From Undaria pinnatifida (lineage: Eukaryota > Sar > Phaeophyceae > Laminariales > Alariaceae): 64,000 bases of DNA. The notes under the pieces were generated by a model, which saw nothing but the letters and a program-made list of their open reading frames with translations, did not search any database and was not told the origin of the DNA. The first letter of the stretch is position 1, and every line of letters begins with the position of its first letter. The position numbers were made by a program, and so were the translations under genes. Below, in pieces: positions 11,640 to 21,799 of this stretch. The DNA is taken from positions 6,486,476-6,550,475 of the forward strand of contig JABAKD010000001.1 in assembly GCA_012845835.1 (NCBI GenBank). Reading direction: 5' to 3'.

Positions 11640-11830
11640 ATTACTCTCGCCCTCCCAGTAGTATAACTTTGATCCGGGGTCATATAGCGGTCTCCCCTCC
11701 CCCATCCCCACTACGGTACCTGCCCTAATTTTTATCGCGAGAAGAATTCAGCATTTACTTCCCTCGTCGATTCGCGTCGATTTGTACCTACCCACGCTGC
11801 TGGCGATTTCAGCAGTTAGTTGATCCTTTT
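11640..11830. repeat. Dispersed repeat, related to 30350-30500 and 30690-30850
   Basis: Shared order: 'ctcc(c/t)ccttcccc', 'acggt(a/g)c', 'tttttatcgcgag', 'ttcagca/ttcagaa', 'ttccctcgtcga(t/c)t(c/t)gcgtcga(a)tt' and 'ctacccacgctg'. It leads directly into the 820-bp tandem array. Confidence 0.6.
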
Positions 11831-11974
11831 TTTCCCATTTATTTCTGCAAATAAATAAAGCCAACAAAGCTCGCAACGGTAGTTATTTAACTCAAGGACC
11901 AACACTAGTATTAATGGAGGCAGTATTCGAGTGTAATCCCACTAGACCATCGGGGCGACCGGCTCTATATCACT

Positions 11975-12270
11975 CGCTGCCCCGGTGGCGTATCAGGTTA
12001 TATCCTCGAGCTTGGTATTGGTCAGCTTCGTGAGTTCGAATTCCCCCGAGTGCGTACTCGTGTAATTCTTCGTCTTGTGCACTAATTGAGTGGCAGAAAT
12101 CGCGAGAGCATGAGTTAGCAACACTCGATGAAAAATCGACGATCAGTGGGTGCTGAACCCTATGCGCCAAAAATATGAAGGCAATATCCGGGGGGGGGAA
12201 GGGAAGGACGACACCTGTGACCACGGCTTGTATGTCCAGAAGCTGGAAATTAGAAGTGTGACAAAATATA
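11975..12270 (+). mobile_element. SINE-like tRNA-related repeat, copy 1
   Basis: An A-box-like tggcgtatcagg (11986) and a B-box-like gttcgaattc (12034) stand about 48 bp apart, as in a Pol III internal promoter. They are followed by a conserved body: 'gcgagagc(a/g)tgagttagcaacactcgatga', 'gaccc/gaaccctatgcgc', a G run near 12190 and 'cctgtgaccacggcttgt...ccagaagctgg'. The pattern fits a tRNA-derived SINE (family knowledge). No poly-A tail was identified. Confidence 0.55.
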
Positions 12271-12794
12271 TATATATGACTGGAAAAGATGATCAATCAA
12301 CAATCAGCTGCAATAAGGAGCACGTCAAGTACGAAGCAACACACACATATTTGTCAGTTACACACCAACACACGACCGCTTGCGCTTGGCCGGCAAACGA
12401 CTACAGCGACGGAGTCAGGGACCACAGCAAAAACAAAGCACGCCATCCTACTGTCTACTTACCACCACCTTCGATTGGCGCAGCTTAACAACAGGAGGAA
12501 CTTGTATAATACAACCCTTGAGGCCCCGGGGACGCAGCCACTCGCAATGCTGCTTGCTGTGTGGATTTTCCTGGCGCAGTAATCGTAATCACTACTACCC
12601 CCTCCTCCTCGTTTAGTCACGCGTGCCCTTCAGCAGTTGGCTGATCCTATTTTTCCCGTTTATTTCTGCAAATAAATATAGCCAGCAAAGCTCACAACGG
12701 TGTTTTTTTACCTCAAGGACAGACCCAGTATTAGTAGAAGTAGTATTTGAGTGTAACCCCACTAGACCACCGGGGCGACCGGCTCTATATCACT

Positions 12795-13085
12795 CACTGC
12801 CCCAGTGGCGTATCAGGTTATATCCTCGAACCTGGTATATGTCAGCTTCGTGAGTTCGAATCCCCCCGAGTGCGTATTCGTGTAATTTTTCGTCTTGGGT
12901 ACTAATTGACTTGCGGAAAGCGCGAGAGCGCGAGTTAGCAACATTCGATGAAAAATCGACGATCAGTGGGTGCTGAACCCTATGCGCCAAAACAAATGAA
13001 GGTAATATCCGGGGGGGGGGAAGGGAAGGACGACACCTGTGACCACGGTTTGTATGTCTAGAAGCTGGAAAGTAGAAGTGTGCCA
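12795..13085 (+). mobile_element. SINE-like tRNA-related repeat, copy 2
   Basis: Same structure as copy 1, with the A box at 12806 and a perfect B-box consensus gttcgaatcc at 12854. It is part of the 820-bp unit, so it was copied by tandem duplication rather than by independent insertion. Confidence 0.55.
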
Positions 13086-13610
13086 ATATAAATATATATA
13101 TATATACATCACTTGAAAAGATGATCAATCAGCAATCATCAGCAATAAGGAGCACGTCAAGTACGAAGCAACACAAACATATTTGTAAGTTACGTACCAA
13201 CACACGACCGCTTGCACTTGATCGGCAAACGACCACAGCAACGGAATCAGGGACTACAGCAACAACACAACACGCCATCCTGCTGCCTACTTACCACCAC
13301 CTTCGATTGGCGCAGCTTAACAACAGAAGGAACTTGTATAATACAACCCTCGAGGCCCCGGGGACGCAGCCACTCGCAATGCTGCTGTGTGGCTTTCCCT
13401 GGCGAAGTAATCGTAATCACTACTACCTCCTCCTCGTTTAGTCATGCGTGCGCTTCAGCAGTTAGTTGATCCTTTTTTTCCCGTATATTTCTGCAAATGA
13501 ATGAAGCCGACAATGCTCACAACGATGGTTATTTAACTCAAGGACCAACGCTAGTATCAGTATCGAGTGTAACCCCACTAGACCACCGGAGTGACCGGCT
13601 CTATATCACT

Positions 13611-13795
13611 CACTGCCCCGGTGGCGTACCAGGTTATATCCTCGACCCTGGTACAGGTAGAGATAAATCAGCTTTGTGAGTTCGAATCCCCCCGAGTGCA
13701 TACTCGTATAATTTTTCGCCTTGTGCACTAATTGACTTCTGGATAGCGCGAGAGCGTGAGTTAGCAACACTCGATGAAGAATCGACGATCAATGT
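13611..13795 (+). mobile_element. SINE-like tRNA-related repeat, copy 3 (truncated)
   Basis: A box at 13622 (tggcgtaccagg) and B box at 13680. The A-B interval is ~10 bp longer than in copies 1 and 2 because of an insertion (agataaat). The body ends at 'gaagaatcgacgatcaatg', where the array breaks off. Confidence 0.5.
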
Positions 13796-13814
13796 AACTT
13801 GTATCATAACACGC

Positions 13815-14540
13815 GCTCAAGCCCTGCAGACGTCAAGCAAAACAAACGCTCGAGAGAACACCACCGCAAAATTTACAACTTTAGCAACTACCTACCGTTT
13901 GGAAATGATGCCAATTTTGGAAAATATTCAGACGCTGAAGACGTTAAGATACAACCGAAGTCGCAAGATTACCTCCTTAAAATACACTATTTTTGCAACT
14001 TCTTCCTTGGCTCGTTCAGCGTCCATCCGCGTTCACTTCGAGGTGCGCAACGGATGAGGAAGGGCGAGGGGCGTTGAAGCGCCCCCCCGAAGACGTTTGC
14101 CCGTTGGAGCTTCCCCCCGAAAAAAAATTCCCGTTGAAACCGCCCCCCCAAGACTTTTACGTGTTTCATTCGCTCGAGCCTTGCAGACGTCAAGCAAAGC
14201 AAGCGCTCGAGAGTATGCCACCACCAAATTCAAAATATTACAATAGCAAACAACTACCGTTTGGAAATAAATGATGTTAATTTTGTAAATCATCCAGGCG
14301 CTGCAGACATTAAGATACAACCAAAATCTCCGGAATTCCTCTTCGACATGCGATATTCTTGCAATTTCTCACTTGTCTCGCTCGGCATCCCTCCGCGTTC
14401 ACGTCGATGTATGTGCGGAACGGACACGGCAGGGCGAGGAGCGTTGCAGCCGCCCCCCGAAGCTGGCGCTCGAACGAAGCTATTTGACCGAGAATTCCAG
14501 TTCCGCAAATCGCATACTTAGGTCGAGACGAACAAAAACT
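13815..14540 (+). repeat. Two tandem copies of a ~360-bp unit
   Basis: Copy 1 starts at about 13815 and copy 2 at about 14175. Shared: 'c(t/c)tgcagacgtcaagcaaa', 'cgctcgagag', 'ctaccgtttggaaat', 'taagatacaacc(g/a)aa', 'tcgttcagcgtcc/tcgctcggcatcc' and 'ctccgcgttcac'. The copies are diverged. Frames through them are open only in part. Confidence 0.7.
14070..14160 (+). repeat. Three copies of a ~30-bp C-rich unit
   Basis: The pattern ttg(g/a)a(a/g)c.(g/t)cccccccgaa ... cccg repeats three times at the end of the first 360-bp unit. Translated, it gives KRPPEDVCPLELPPEKKFPL, which is proline-rich but probably not a protein. Confidence 0.6.
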
Positions 14541-14849
14541 CCTGACCGGATCCCTGAAACAAAGAATGATCTTTTATATATGTATACTACGATCCTGGTA
14601 CGTGGCAAACATGATTTTGGGCGCGAAACCTTCGATAATTACTAGAAAATCTGGCAGCCTTGGCCGATCGGGCAGAAATTGTAACCAGTGGTTGAAGAAG
14701 TTGCTGGGAGACGCAAGCGTCTTATCTTTGGGCTTACCGATAATATAATAGCTGGCCCCACTGTATCACAGTATCGTGCACGTTTGTTGCGTGTTGTATT
14801 GAAAGGTAGCGAAATTTTATCGAATTTGGGTTTTCGGTTGATGAAGGTT

Positions 14850-15085
14850 TGATGATGGTGATTACTAGTGATAATCCTGGTGATGATGGTGATGATGGTG
14901 ATGGTGATGGTGATGGTGATGGTGATGGCGATGGTGATGATGATGATTAGGAGGAGGATGATGATGATATGATGATGGTGGTGATGTTGATTAGGATGAT
15001 ATGATGACGATGACAATGATGATGGTGGTGATGATGAGGATGATGATGACGATAATGACGACAATTGCTATGATGATTAAGATGA
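14850..15085 (+). repeat. GAT/GGTGAT microsatellite
   Basis: A mixed array of gatgat, ggtgat and gatgacgat units. Long frames of Asp/Met (plus) or His/Ile/Ser (minus) arise only from this composition. Confidence 0.9.
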
Positions 15086-15089
15086 AGAT

Positions 15090-15780
15090 TTACATTTTTG
15101 TTGATAACCCTGAAATCTACAACAACGTTAGCCCATGGACACAAAAAAAATGGGAGTCAAACGCTGTTAGAACAGACAAATATGGACATAAATCTTCTGA
15201 GGGTCAGTCCAAACCAGGAAAAAATACCTGAATAATAATTTAAAACAAAAACGAAAAAGGGGAAGAGCCTTTCGCTATTATTACATAAAAAGCGCAGGTT
15301 CATTCCAAACGACACCTCAAGTATACGACGAAAACAAAACCGATCGATCTTCCACGCTAGCTAACACTCGTGGTGCAATTTGACACTATAGTTAATCCAC
15401 CACAGCCCACTGAGTGGCAGTGGATGCACCCGATGACGCAGCTGAATACACCAAACTCGCACACCCAAGGCATCCCTGAGAGTAGGCGGTGCTCGTGGGC
15501 CAACCTCCTCCCCCGGGAGTGCTCTAGAAATGGTGTTGTGGCCATGGTTGTTCGTCGGCAGCCGTTTGAGTACTTAGTGGCATCCTCACAACAAACCTTT
15601 GCCACAGCCACGTCCTGGCCATCTCGTTTCGTGTATGTTCACCCCTTCGTCATATCCTACCCATATACTCTGGCTTCGACGTCAGACAAGTTCCGTGGCA
15701 GCGTTACGCACTACTGTAATAGAGCATCAGTATAGCGGGATATAGATTCGGCAAGATAACCCGCAGAGTTTTGGTCTATC
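15090..15780. other. Mostly featureless; one unexplained 121-codon frame
   Basis: On the plus strand a frame from 15370 to 15735 has fairly protein-like composition (for example TEWQWMHPMTQLNTPNS) and covers most of this interval; the minus strand is also open over 15357-15611. No family is recognised. An exon or an old transposon fragment is possible. Confidence 0.25.
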
Positions 15781-15789
15781 GGCCACAAG

Positions 15790-16045
15790 AATATTCTCTT
15801 GAAGGGAATGTTCTATTTAGAAAAGATAACCCGTAGAACCTACACGCTGGGGAAGATAAATGCAAGCGCCTCAAGCGCCAGTAAGACGGTAGATTACCTA
15901 TTAGAACGTTTTTCTGGACAATATAGATGCAAGCGCCTCAAGCGCCAGTAAGACGGTAGCATACTTATCAGAACGTTGCTCTGGACAATATAAATGTAAG
16001 CGCTTCAAGCGCCAATAGAACGGTAGAATACCTATGAGAACGTTC
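15790..16045 (+). repeat. Three tandem copies of a ~67-bp unit, plus a diverged lead-in
   Basis: Copies at about 15855, 15922 and 15990 share atgcaagcgcctcaagcgcc, a(g/a)tasgacggta, 'tacctat(t/g)agaacgtt' and 'tctggacaatata'. The core (g)cgc(c/t)tcaagcgcc is partly palindromic. Two 'agataacccg(c/t)aga' segments (15756 and 15823) precede it. Confidence 0.8.
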
Positions 16046-16960
16046 CCTGTACGTTCCGTAGAAAGAGATTCAAAAGAGAGCCAGCGCTGGAGGAAGCGAA
16101 CTCTGCGTGAACCTCACCCCCAGGCTCTCACTCCTTTGCTGTCTCTTCGAGCTTCTCATAGCTCCGCGCCAGTAATATGAAATCTACCAAGCAGAACCGG
16201 TGCTGTCTCAAAGCGAAGCTGATTCACTTACCTGCGTCCTTTCCCTCACTACACGGCACCGACGTCATATCACACTACCCCATCCATCGTGCGCTTGCGA
16301 AACGGTCATCCTATGCTTCCCTTTGCGCTGTTGGTCCTGTATATCGATATCTCACCCCCATTTTGATATAGTTGGTTTTGTTCTTATAACACGCGAACAC
16401 CCAACGCGGGGTTATGGGAATATCTACTGCTACTTTCTCCTATTTGACCAATGCGGCTCACCCTTGGCTTTAGCTCTGCTGTTCGTTTTGTTTTTTCCCC
16501 GATAGCTTTTTCTCGTTTGGACTGGCCCTGCAAGGAAGAGTTCGCCCGGACGGAGGAAACCCAAGCGCAAACATAATGTGCGCATCCCGGTACCAGTAAG
16601 CGCAGTACCAGACGTGCCATGCCGTACCACTTGTAAACCAAATGCTCAGAAGCCTATCAATGTTATTATACGTATATTCGTGAAAAAAAAGGAGTGCTAA
16701 AAGCACACCCAAGGCTTGCCCATTCGCCAGACTAACATCAAACCGAAAACTAAAAGGGTACGACGCCACTGCTGTAGGTCGTGTAGATATGGTTGATTCT
16801 CCTTCCCTATGCTCCAGATCTAAGGCCAGCACTATGAAGGGTTGCAGATCATTTCACTAGCCCTCCTTGACGAGCTGTGCATGCAGAAGTAAGCACATTC
16901 GGAGATACCACTCCGGGGATAACATAAGGACCGTTTGGGTAATCATATGATATGTACAGT
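16046..16960. other. No supportable gene
   Basis: Frames of 60-120 codons on both strands overlap one another without motifs or good splice borders. No repeat ends seen. Confidence 0.4.
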
Positions 16961-16964
16961 GGTG

Positions 16965-17110
16965 GTCCCGCTATAGTGCCGGTATGTGCCAGCTAAGAAT
17001 ACCGGCAGCATACCGGGCACCACCATATTAGCTATCGTGTTCTACTCCTGTCCAAACGATTTCACCGGCACTACACCGACAATAGGAACTATCCAACCTC
17101 AGCGGACCTT
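16965..17110 (+). repeat. ACCGGCAC-rich dispersed repeat, pairs with 31300-31465
   Basis: Both copies carry 'gtgccagc..(a)gaataccggca', then a 'gcaccac/gcactac' stretch, 'gttc(c)t', and 'gatttcac(c/g)ggcacta(c/t)a', with the word accggcac repeated. The function is unknown. Confidence 0.55.
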
Positions 17111-17114
17111 ACAT

Positions 17115-17640
17115 TTACGTCGGAAGCGGTACGCTGCGTCCACGCTCTACTAAAATGCATGCAAGATACGGTTCCTCAAGACCCACCCCTAGAGTTCTAA
17201 CTGTCGAGAATTTGAAGCCCCACCCGAACAAAAAATATTAACAATAGAAGCGCCAAACCGAAGGGGACTCGAGAAAGGCCAAACACCGAGGGCTACAGCG
17301 ACATCGGGGCGGGCGAACGCATACCGCCCAACACCAGGCAGAAAAACATACAAATACCTGTGTTGCACGGTGGGCAACAAGACTACCCAAACCATCCCCG
17401 AGGAAAATGTGGGGAGGGGGGTCGGCGGAGCAACAATGTAATTATATGAAAAGAAGCACGGGCGGCTAACTGCAATGGGCGATAACGCTGAGGCATGACG
17501 AAAGGCGGCCACAGGGATGGTCCTAACACCTGAGGCGGTCGAAACAACGCTGCTGGCTCAGAGCAACAAAGCGACGGACAGTCTAATTATTAATGACAAA
17601 GCACAGGCCGTAGAGTGTAGTCGCGGAGGCTGGAGCTGTG
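17115..17640. other. No supportable gene
   Basis: Only short frames; a 107-codon minus frame (17189-17512) is not protein-like. Confidence 0.4.
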
Positions 17641-17669
17641 GCCGTCAGGGGACACCCTGGTTCTATTTC

Positions 17670-18640
17670 CGGATTTCATAGGTGGATTGGTGCTCGATAC
17701 CGATATCTTATTCATCTACCTAGGAAACCCCTGGATAATTTCAAGATGTCCCTCGTATCTACAGAACACAGTCGGAAATTACCCCAAAATATATCCTCGG
17801 AATTCATATATGGATGGATACTCAAAACACACACACATCCACCTAGAAAAAAATCCAAGGGTGGAACCAGAGTGTCTCTTGGCGATCGTGAAAACCGCTA
17901 TAAACCGACCTGAAACGGAATCTCCGGGTTTCTTGTTTAGTAGGTTGATGGATATTCAAGATACGTACCCATCCACATACTATGAAATCCCGGAATGGGA
18001 CCAACGCGCCACCCGATAACCACAGGAACATCGTCAAAACCGACCCAGACTGGCATCCCGGGGCTCCCTGGGTGGATGGGTATTTCAGATCCGTATCCAT
18101 CCACATATTATAACCGTAGATGGGCCCCCGAAAATCACAGGACGTGGTTGAAACTGGCCTGAAACGGCATCCCGTGTTTCTAGGTGGGTGGATATTCAAG
18201 ATCCGTATCCACCCACCTAGCACACCCGAGTTTGGAACCAGGATGTCCCCTACAACCCACGCAACGTGGACAAAACCGACCAGATGCGGTATCCCCGGGT
18301 TTCCTAAGTGGATTAATGTTCAAGATCCGTGTGTATCAACTACCAACAGAAAATCCGGGTACGGGACTAACATCTTCGCCAACAACACAATATAGTATGC
18401 ACAGACACCTATATCCACGGGTCCCTCGGGGGATGGGTATCCAAAACCCGTATTCATCCATATACCATGAGGAAACTCCGGGATGGGACTAACACGTCAC
18501 CTGACAACTACCGAAGGTGGTAAACACAGACCAGAACATTCGTCCTGGGTTTCCTAGGTGGACGGGTATTCAGCACTGGTATCCATCCATTCAGTAAACC
18601 CGGGGATGGAACCAGGACATCCCCTGACTATCATAGAAAC
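17670..18640 (+). repeat. Degenerate ~123-bp satellite, about eight copies, with a hairpin in the unit
   Basis: Anchors of the type ggtggatgggtattcaagat recur at about 17690, 17814, 17949, 18076, 18189, 18312, 18435 and 18564 (spacing 113-135). Between anchors come 'cccgg(g/a)atggaacca' and 'aaaccgacc.gaaacggcat'. The best unit, near 18180-18222, contains a 13-bp perfect inverted repeat (aggtgggtggata ... tatccacccacct) around an 11-base loop. Confidence 0.8.
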
Positions 18641-18796
18641 TGGCCCGAAAAAGAAGCAGTCAGTTTTTACCACCCCTTTCGTCGGATCGATTGCCAAGTC
18701 TTCTTCAGCCACTGCTTCGGTCCCTTTCTCCTTCTCCGGACAACGGGCGTCCCGCTTTCCGTGTCCCAGTCTGTGTACCAGTTAGCCGCCTGGTTA

Positions 18797-18990
18797 GTGC
18801 GTGGGTGGGTGGGTGGGTGGGTGGGTGGGTCGGTGGGTGAATGGGTGGTGGGTGGGTGAGTGGGTCGGTGGGTGTGTAGGTGGGTGTGTAGGTGGGTGTG
18901 TAGGTGGGTGTGTGGGTGGGTTGGTGGGTAGGTGGGTTTGTGGGTGCGTGGATAAGTGAGTCGCCGGGTAAGTGCGTGGGTGGGTATGTG
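18797..18990 (+). repeat. GTGG/GGGT microsatellite
   Basis: Runs of gtgggtgggt with interspersed tgtgtagg variants. Confidence 0.9.
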
Positions 18991-19009
18991 GGTAGGTGAG
19001 GGAAGGACT

Positions 19010-19488
19010 CAGTGAGAGAGTAAGTGAGCTAGTGAGTAAGTGAATAAGTGAGTACGTGAGTGAGTGAGTGAGTGAGTGAGTGAGTGAGTGAGTGAGTGAG
19101 TGAGTAAGTGAGTGAGTGAGTGCGTGAGTGCGTGAGTGAGTGAGTGAGTGAGTGAGTGAGTGAGTGAGTGAGTGAGTGAGTGAGTGAGTGAGTGAGTGAG
19201 TGAGTGAGTGAGTGAGTGAGTGAGTGAGTGAGTGAGTGAGTGAGTGAGTGAGTGAGTGAGTGAGTGAGTGAGTGAGTGAGCGAGCGAGTGAGTGAGTGAG
19301 TGAGTGAGTGAGTGAGTGAGTGAGTGAGTGAGTGAGTGAGTGAGTGAGTGAGTGAGTGAGTGAGTGAGTGAGTTAGTGAGTGAGTGAGTGAGTGAGTGAG
19401 TAAATGAGTGAGTGAGTGAGTGAGTGAGTGAGTGGGTGAGGAGTGAGTGAGTGGGTGAAAAAGTAAGTGAGTGAGGGTGTGAGTGAGT
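19010..19488 (+). repeat. Long TGAG tetranucleotide microsatellite (~480 bp)
   Basis: An almost pure (tgag)n array with a few taag, tgcg and agcg variants. It starts immediately 3' of the stop codon of the minus-strand gene at 19491-20101 and may lie in its 3' UTR. The His-Ser-Leu-Thr frame across it is compositional. Confidence 0.95.
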
Positions 19489-19490
19489 GG

Positions 19491-20101
19491 CTAATGCTGC
19501 GCGTTGACGGTGTTCCAAAATATCACGGGGGCGTTTATGCTGTACGGCGACGAAGCGGCATGAGCGTCACGGACGAGGCGACAGCAAATTTGGTCGTCGT
19601 TTTCGACATACCAAATGGCAAGCGAAGGCCTCAAGTGAGTGAGTGAAATCCGGTATAAATCCGCCGTGGATAGGGCTTGCAATATGTTGGCTCGGTCTGG
19701 CGTTGCTCGATAGCTCACCTCCTCGAAATCCGCTTGGAGCTCAGCCGACCACTTCTCGTAGTCGTACTTCTTGGCTTCGGTCTTGATTTCATCGTCCCGC
19801 GATCCCTCAGCGCCCCCCCCGTCCGAGTGTTCTGCGTGACGGACCGATTGATTCTTCGCCGCTGCCCGCCCGCTGAAGGCTTCCAGGACCATCGATCCGA
19901 TTATAGCGTTCACATCGCCATCTAGTTCTATTGGCGGGGATGGGGTCGCCCCACCGGAGTAGGCATTGTAAAGGATTAACTGCAGAGTCTTATCGACGGC
20001 GTCTTGGAGCATCACGGTGCCGACATCGACATCATTGGCCTCAAGGTCGGCGTCGGTGTTCATTGGAGGATGCTGTGCTTGGTGGTCGTGGTCCTTAACA
20101 C
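19491..20101 (-). CDS. Short paralogue of the acidic repeat protein, terminal exon
   Basis: Two bases plus 203 codons to TAG. It opens GVKDHDH after a CAG acceptor, aligning with GILNDAD at the same exon border of the 4.1-5.9 kb gene. Two of the short repeats follow and align across about 50 residues: LQDAVDKTLQLILYNAYSGG against LGDAMNDLVWSVLDDALTGG, then D.D(V/M)(N/E)...VLEAFSGRAA against the matching KLDDAICGQAS segment. After that the sequences diverge; the C-terminal half (including KYDYEKWSAELQADFEEV) has no counterpart. The first ATG inside the exon is at 20063, so translation could also start there. An upstream exon is expected, but its donor is uncertain. The stop codon abuts the TGAG microsatellite. 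Function unknown. Confidence 0.55.
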
Positions 20102-20186
20102 CTGAAATGAGTCACGGGCCACGCATGGACAGCGACGGGTGCAAAAGTAGCGGGGTAAACAATCCACAGAAGTAGCACTGCTGCAC
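20102..20186 (-). other. Predicted intron matching the one at 5876-5963
   Basis: The acceptor ttcag is clear. Upstream, ttttgcacccgtcgctgtcc and gtgactc correspond to ttgcacccgtcgctgttt and gttactc in the other gene. The donor (GTGCAG at 20186) is chosen only because it gives a similar length, and it does not fix the upstream frame. A possible upstream exon with KFTVDQTLKKFD lies at about 20190-20270. Confidence 0.4.
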
Positions 20187-20359
20187 GCATGCTGCCTGTT
20201 GCGGGGCTCGTCTCTGAGCACGAGTTCTCGATCAAACTTTTTCAGGGTCTGGTCCACCGTGAACTTGATGTCTCAACCTTGATGTCATCTTGCTCGTGGA
20301 TGTGTGTGTGTGTGTGTGTTCTTCACATTAAACCGTTCTTCTACTCGTCGACATCCAGC

Positions 20360-20440
20360 ACACCCAGTGTCCGTACTGATTCTTCACCCTAGAAAGATCA
20401 GCTCTGTGGTCACAAGCCACGACACAGAGATAATGCATCG
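20360..20440 (+). repeat. Short dispersed repeat, also near 23050-23150 and 25040-25115
   Basis: The words '(c)cagtgtccgt.c(t)gattctt' and 'gagctct(g/t)(t/c)gg(g/t)cac....cgag/acacagagat' recur in order in the three places. Unclassified. Confidence 0.5.
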
Positions 20441-20538
20441 TAATGCATTCGACAACGCAATGTCATGCCCTAGTACTGGGTACGACAGGCACAACATACA
20501 TACGTCAGCAACAGAAATACATTGGAAGAGAGAAATAC

Positions 20539-20625
20539 GAAATAAACAAAAACAAAAACAAAAACAAAAAACAAAAACAAAATAAGAAAACAAATAAAAA
20601 CAAAGATAAAAATAAAACAAAAAAT
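20539..20625 (+). repeat. AAAAAC-type simple repeat
   Basis: A-rich array of caaaaa and aaataaaa units. Lys/Asn/Gln frames through it are compositional. Confidence 0.85.
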
Positions 20626-20639
20626 GAATGTAGACTGTA

Positions 20640-21325
20640 TCGAATATTTGCTTTCCGCCCGGTTATACGCAGCATAAGGTTAGCTATGGATGACTCATCA
20701 CGCCGTCACCAACAACGGCAGAGACGAGAATCATAACGCAAAACAGATAAAACAAAAAAGGCCGTCTATCACCGATACCACTTTACGATATTCAAGTAGT
20801 ATTACTGGTGTGTAGGTTGACTATGCTTTATGGCTGTGGTGTTATATTACTGCTGATGTATTGTGTTATTAGTAATATCGCGTAACGTTTTGTGCGATAG
20901 ACCGTCAGTGCTGCAGTAATAACGTTCATGGTATTACACAAAGCACCAGTGTGTTTAAGGTGTAGTACACAACAATCAGGTATCCTTGGGAGATCAAGAG
21001 GGACAACAGAGGCCTTACGAAGCAACCAGAGTCGATGTTAATGGGGCAGGGTATCATCGGAGTACCCGAACTTGCGCGTGAAGTTGCTCTACACGACCCG
21101 CACGCCGAATGAAACCGCTTGTTGTGCGTGCGTCGCGCTCGCAGCCTAAATAATGGTTGATAAAGCCACTTTCTTGTCATAGGTCTATAAATTGTTGCAA
21201 TGTCAGGTCCCGAAGTCCATGAACATTAGAACAGTTAGTGAGTATGTCGTGCGCGGGTTGTCCCATCAGTATTAAAAATGAAAAGTGCCATCTGGTACAT
21301 ATCTGGCATATACCGGCTGACCCTG
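20640..21325. other. No supportable gene
   Basis: Only short frames; no element ends recognised. Confidence 0.4.
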
Positions 21326-21329
21326 GTAC

Positions 21330-21510
21330 AAGCTACACAGCAGTAGTTCCAAGGGAAGTCGCCGACCTACATCCTTGATGATGACACACAACCAGTAATA
21401 CGCGCGATCGGAGTATCATCGTACGCAGCTTGCAAATATGAGTTTCGACAAAATCTTCGGTCTCACAGCTGGAGTGTATTTCTATTTTTACAATATCGAA
21501 TATACCGCGC
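21330..21510 (+). repeat. Dispersed repeat with MSFDK module, copy related to 44040-44205
   Basis: Shares gtcgccgacctacatcctt, gacacacaacc, 'cgcgcgatcggagtatca', 'gcttgcaa' and the MSFDK segment with 44.0-44.2 kb and, inverted, with 1573-1700. Confidence 0.7.
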
Positions 21511-21530
21511 CGGTGTGTTCTTCACAATAA
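21438..21530 (+). CDS. Short MSFDK-type frame, 30 codons
   Basis: ATG then SFDKIFGLTAGVYFYFYN and a short tail to TAA. It is preceded by the conserved leader cgcagcttgcaaa. The same caution applies as for the frame at 1324. Confidence 0.25.
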   Translation: MSFDKIFGLTAGVYFYFYNIEYTAPVCSSQ

Positions 21531-21545
21531 GAAAATATTTCAGCT

Positions 21546-21790
<245 letters not shown>

Positions 21791-21799
21791 TCACATTAA

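Larger units (their letters stand above)
11810..13795 (+). repeat. Tandem array of an ~820-bp unit, 2.4 copies
   Basis: Units start at about 11810, 12632 and 13453 with 'cagcagtt(a/g)(g/t)ttgatcc' and 'tttctgcaaat(a/g)aat(a/g)'. The third unit stops soon after its SINE-like part. Copies 1 and 2 are highly similar along their whole length, including a frame beginning MINQQS(A/S)AIRSTSSTKQ, which is open in both. That is explained by high nucleotide identity and is not by itself evidence of a gene. Confidence 0.8.

Noticed and set aside
12289-13441. Conserved ~97-106-codon frame MINQQS.. in the tandem units
   Set aside because: Conserved only because the 820-bp units are nearly identical. Differences do not favour silent sites and the C-termini diverge by frameshift.
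17670-18640. CRISPR-like array
   Set aside because: Periodicity is ~123 bp with diverged units and no constant short repeat separated by unique spacers. The setting is eukaryotic. It is a satellite.
19009-19518. 169-codon THSLTHSL frame (minus)
   Set aside because: Pure translation of the (TGAG)n array; no start context or flanking coding sequence.
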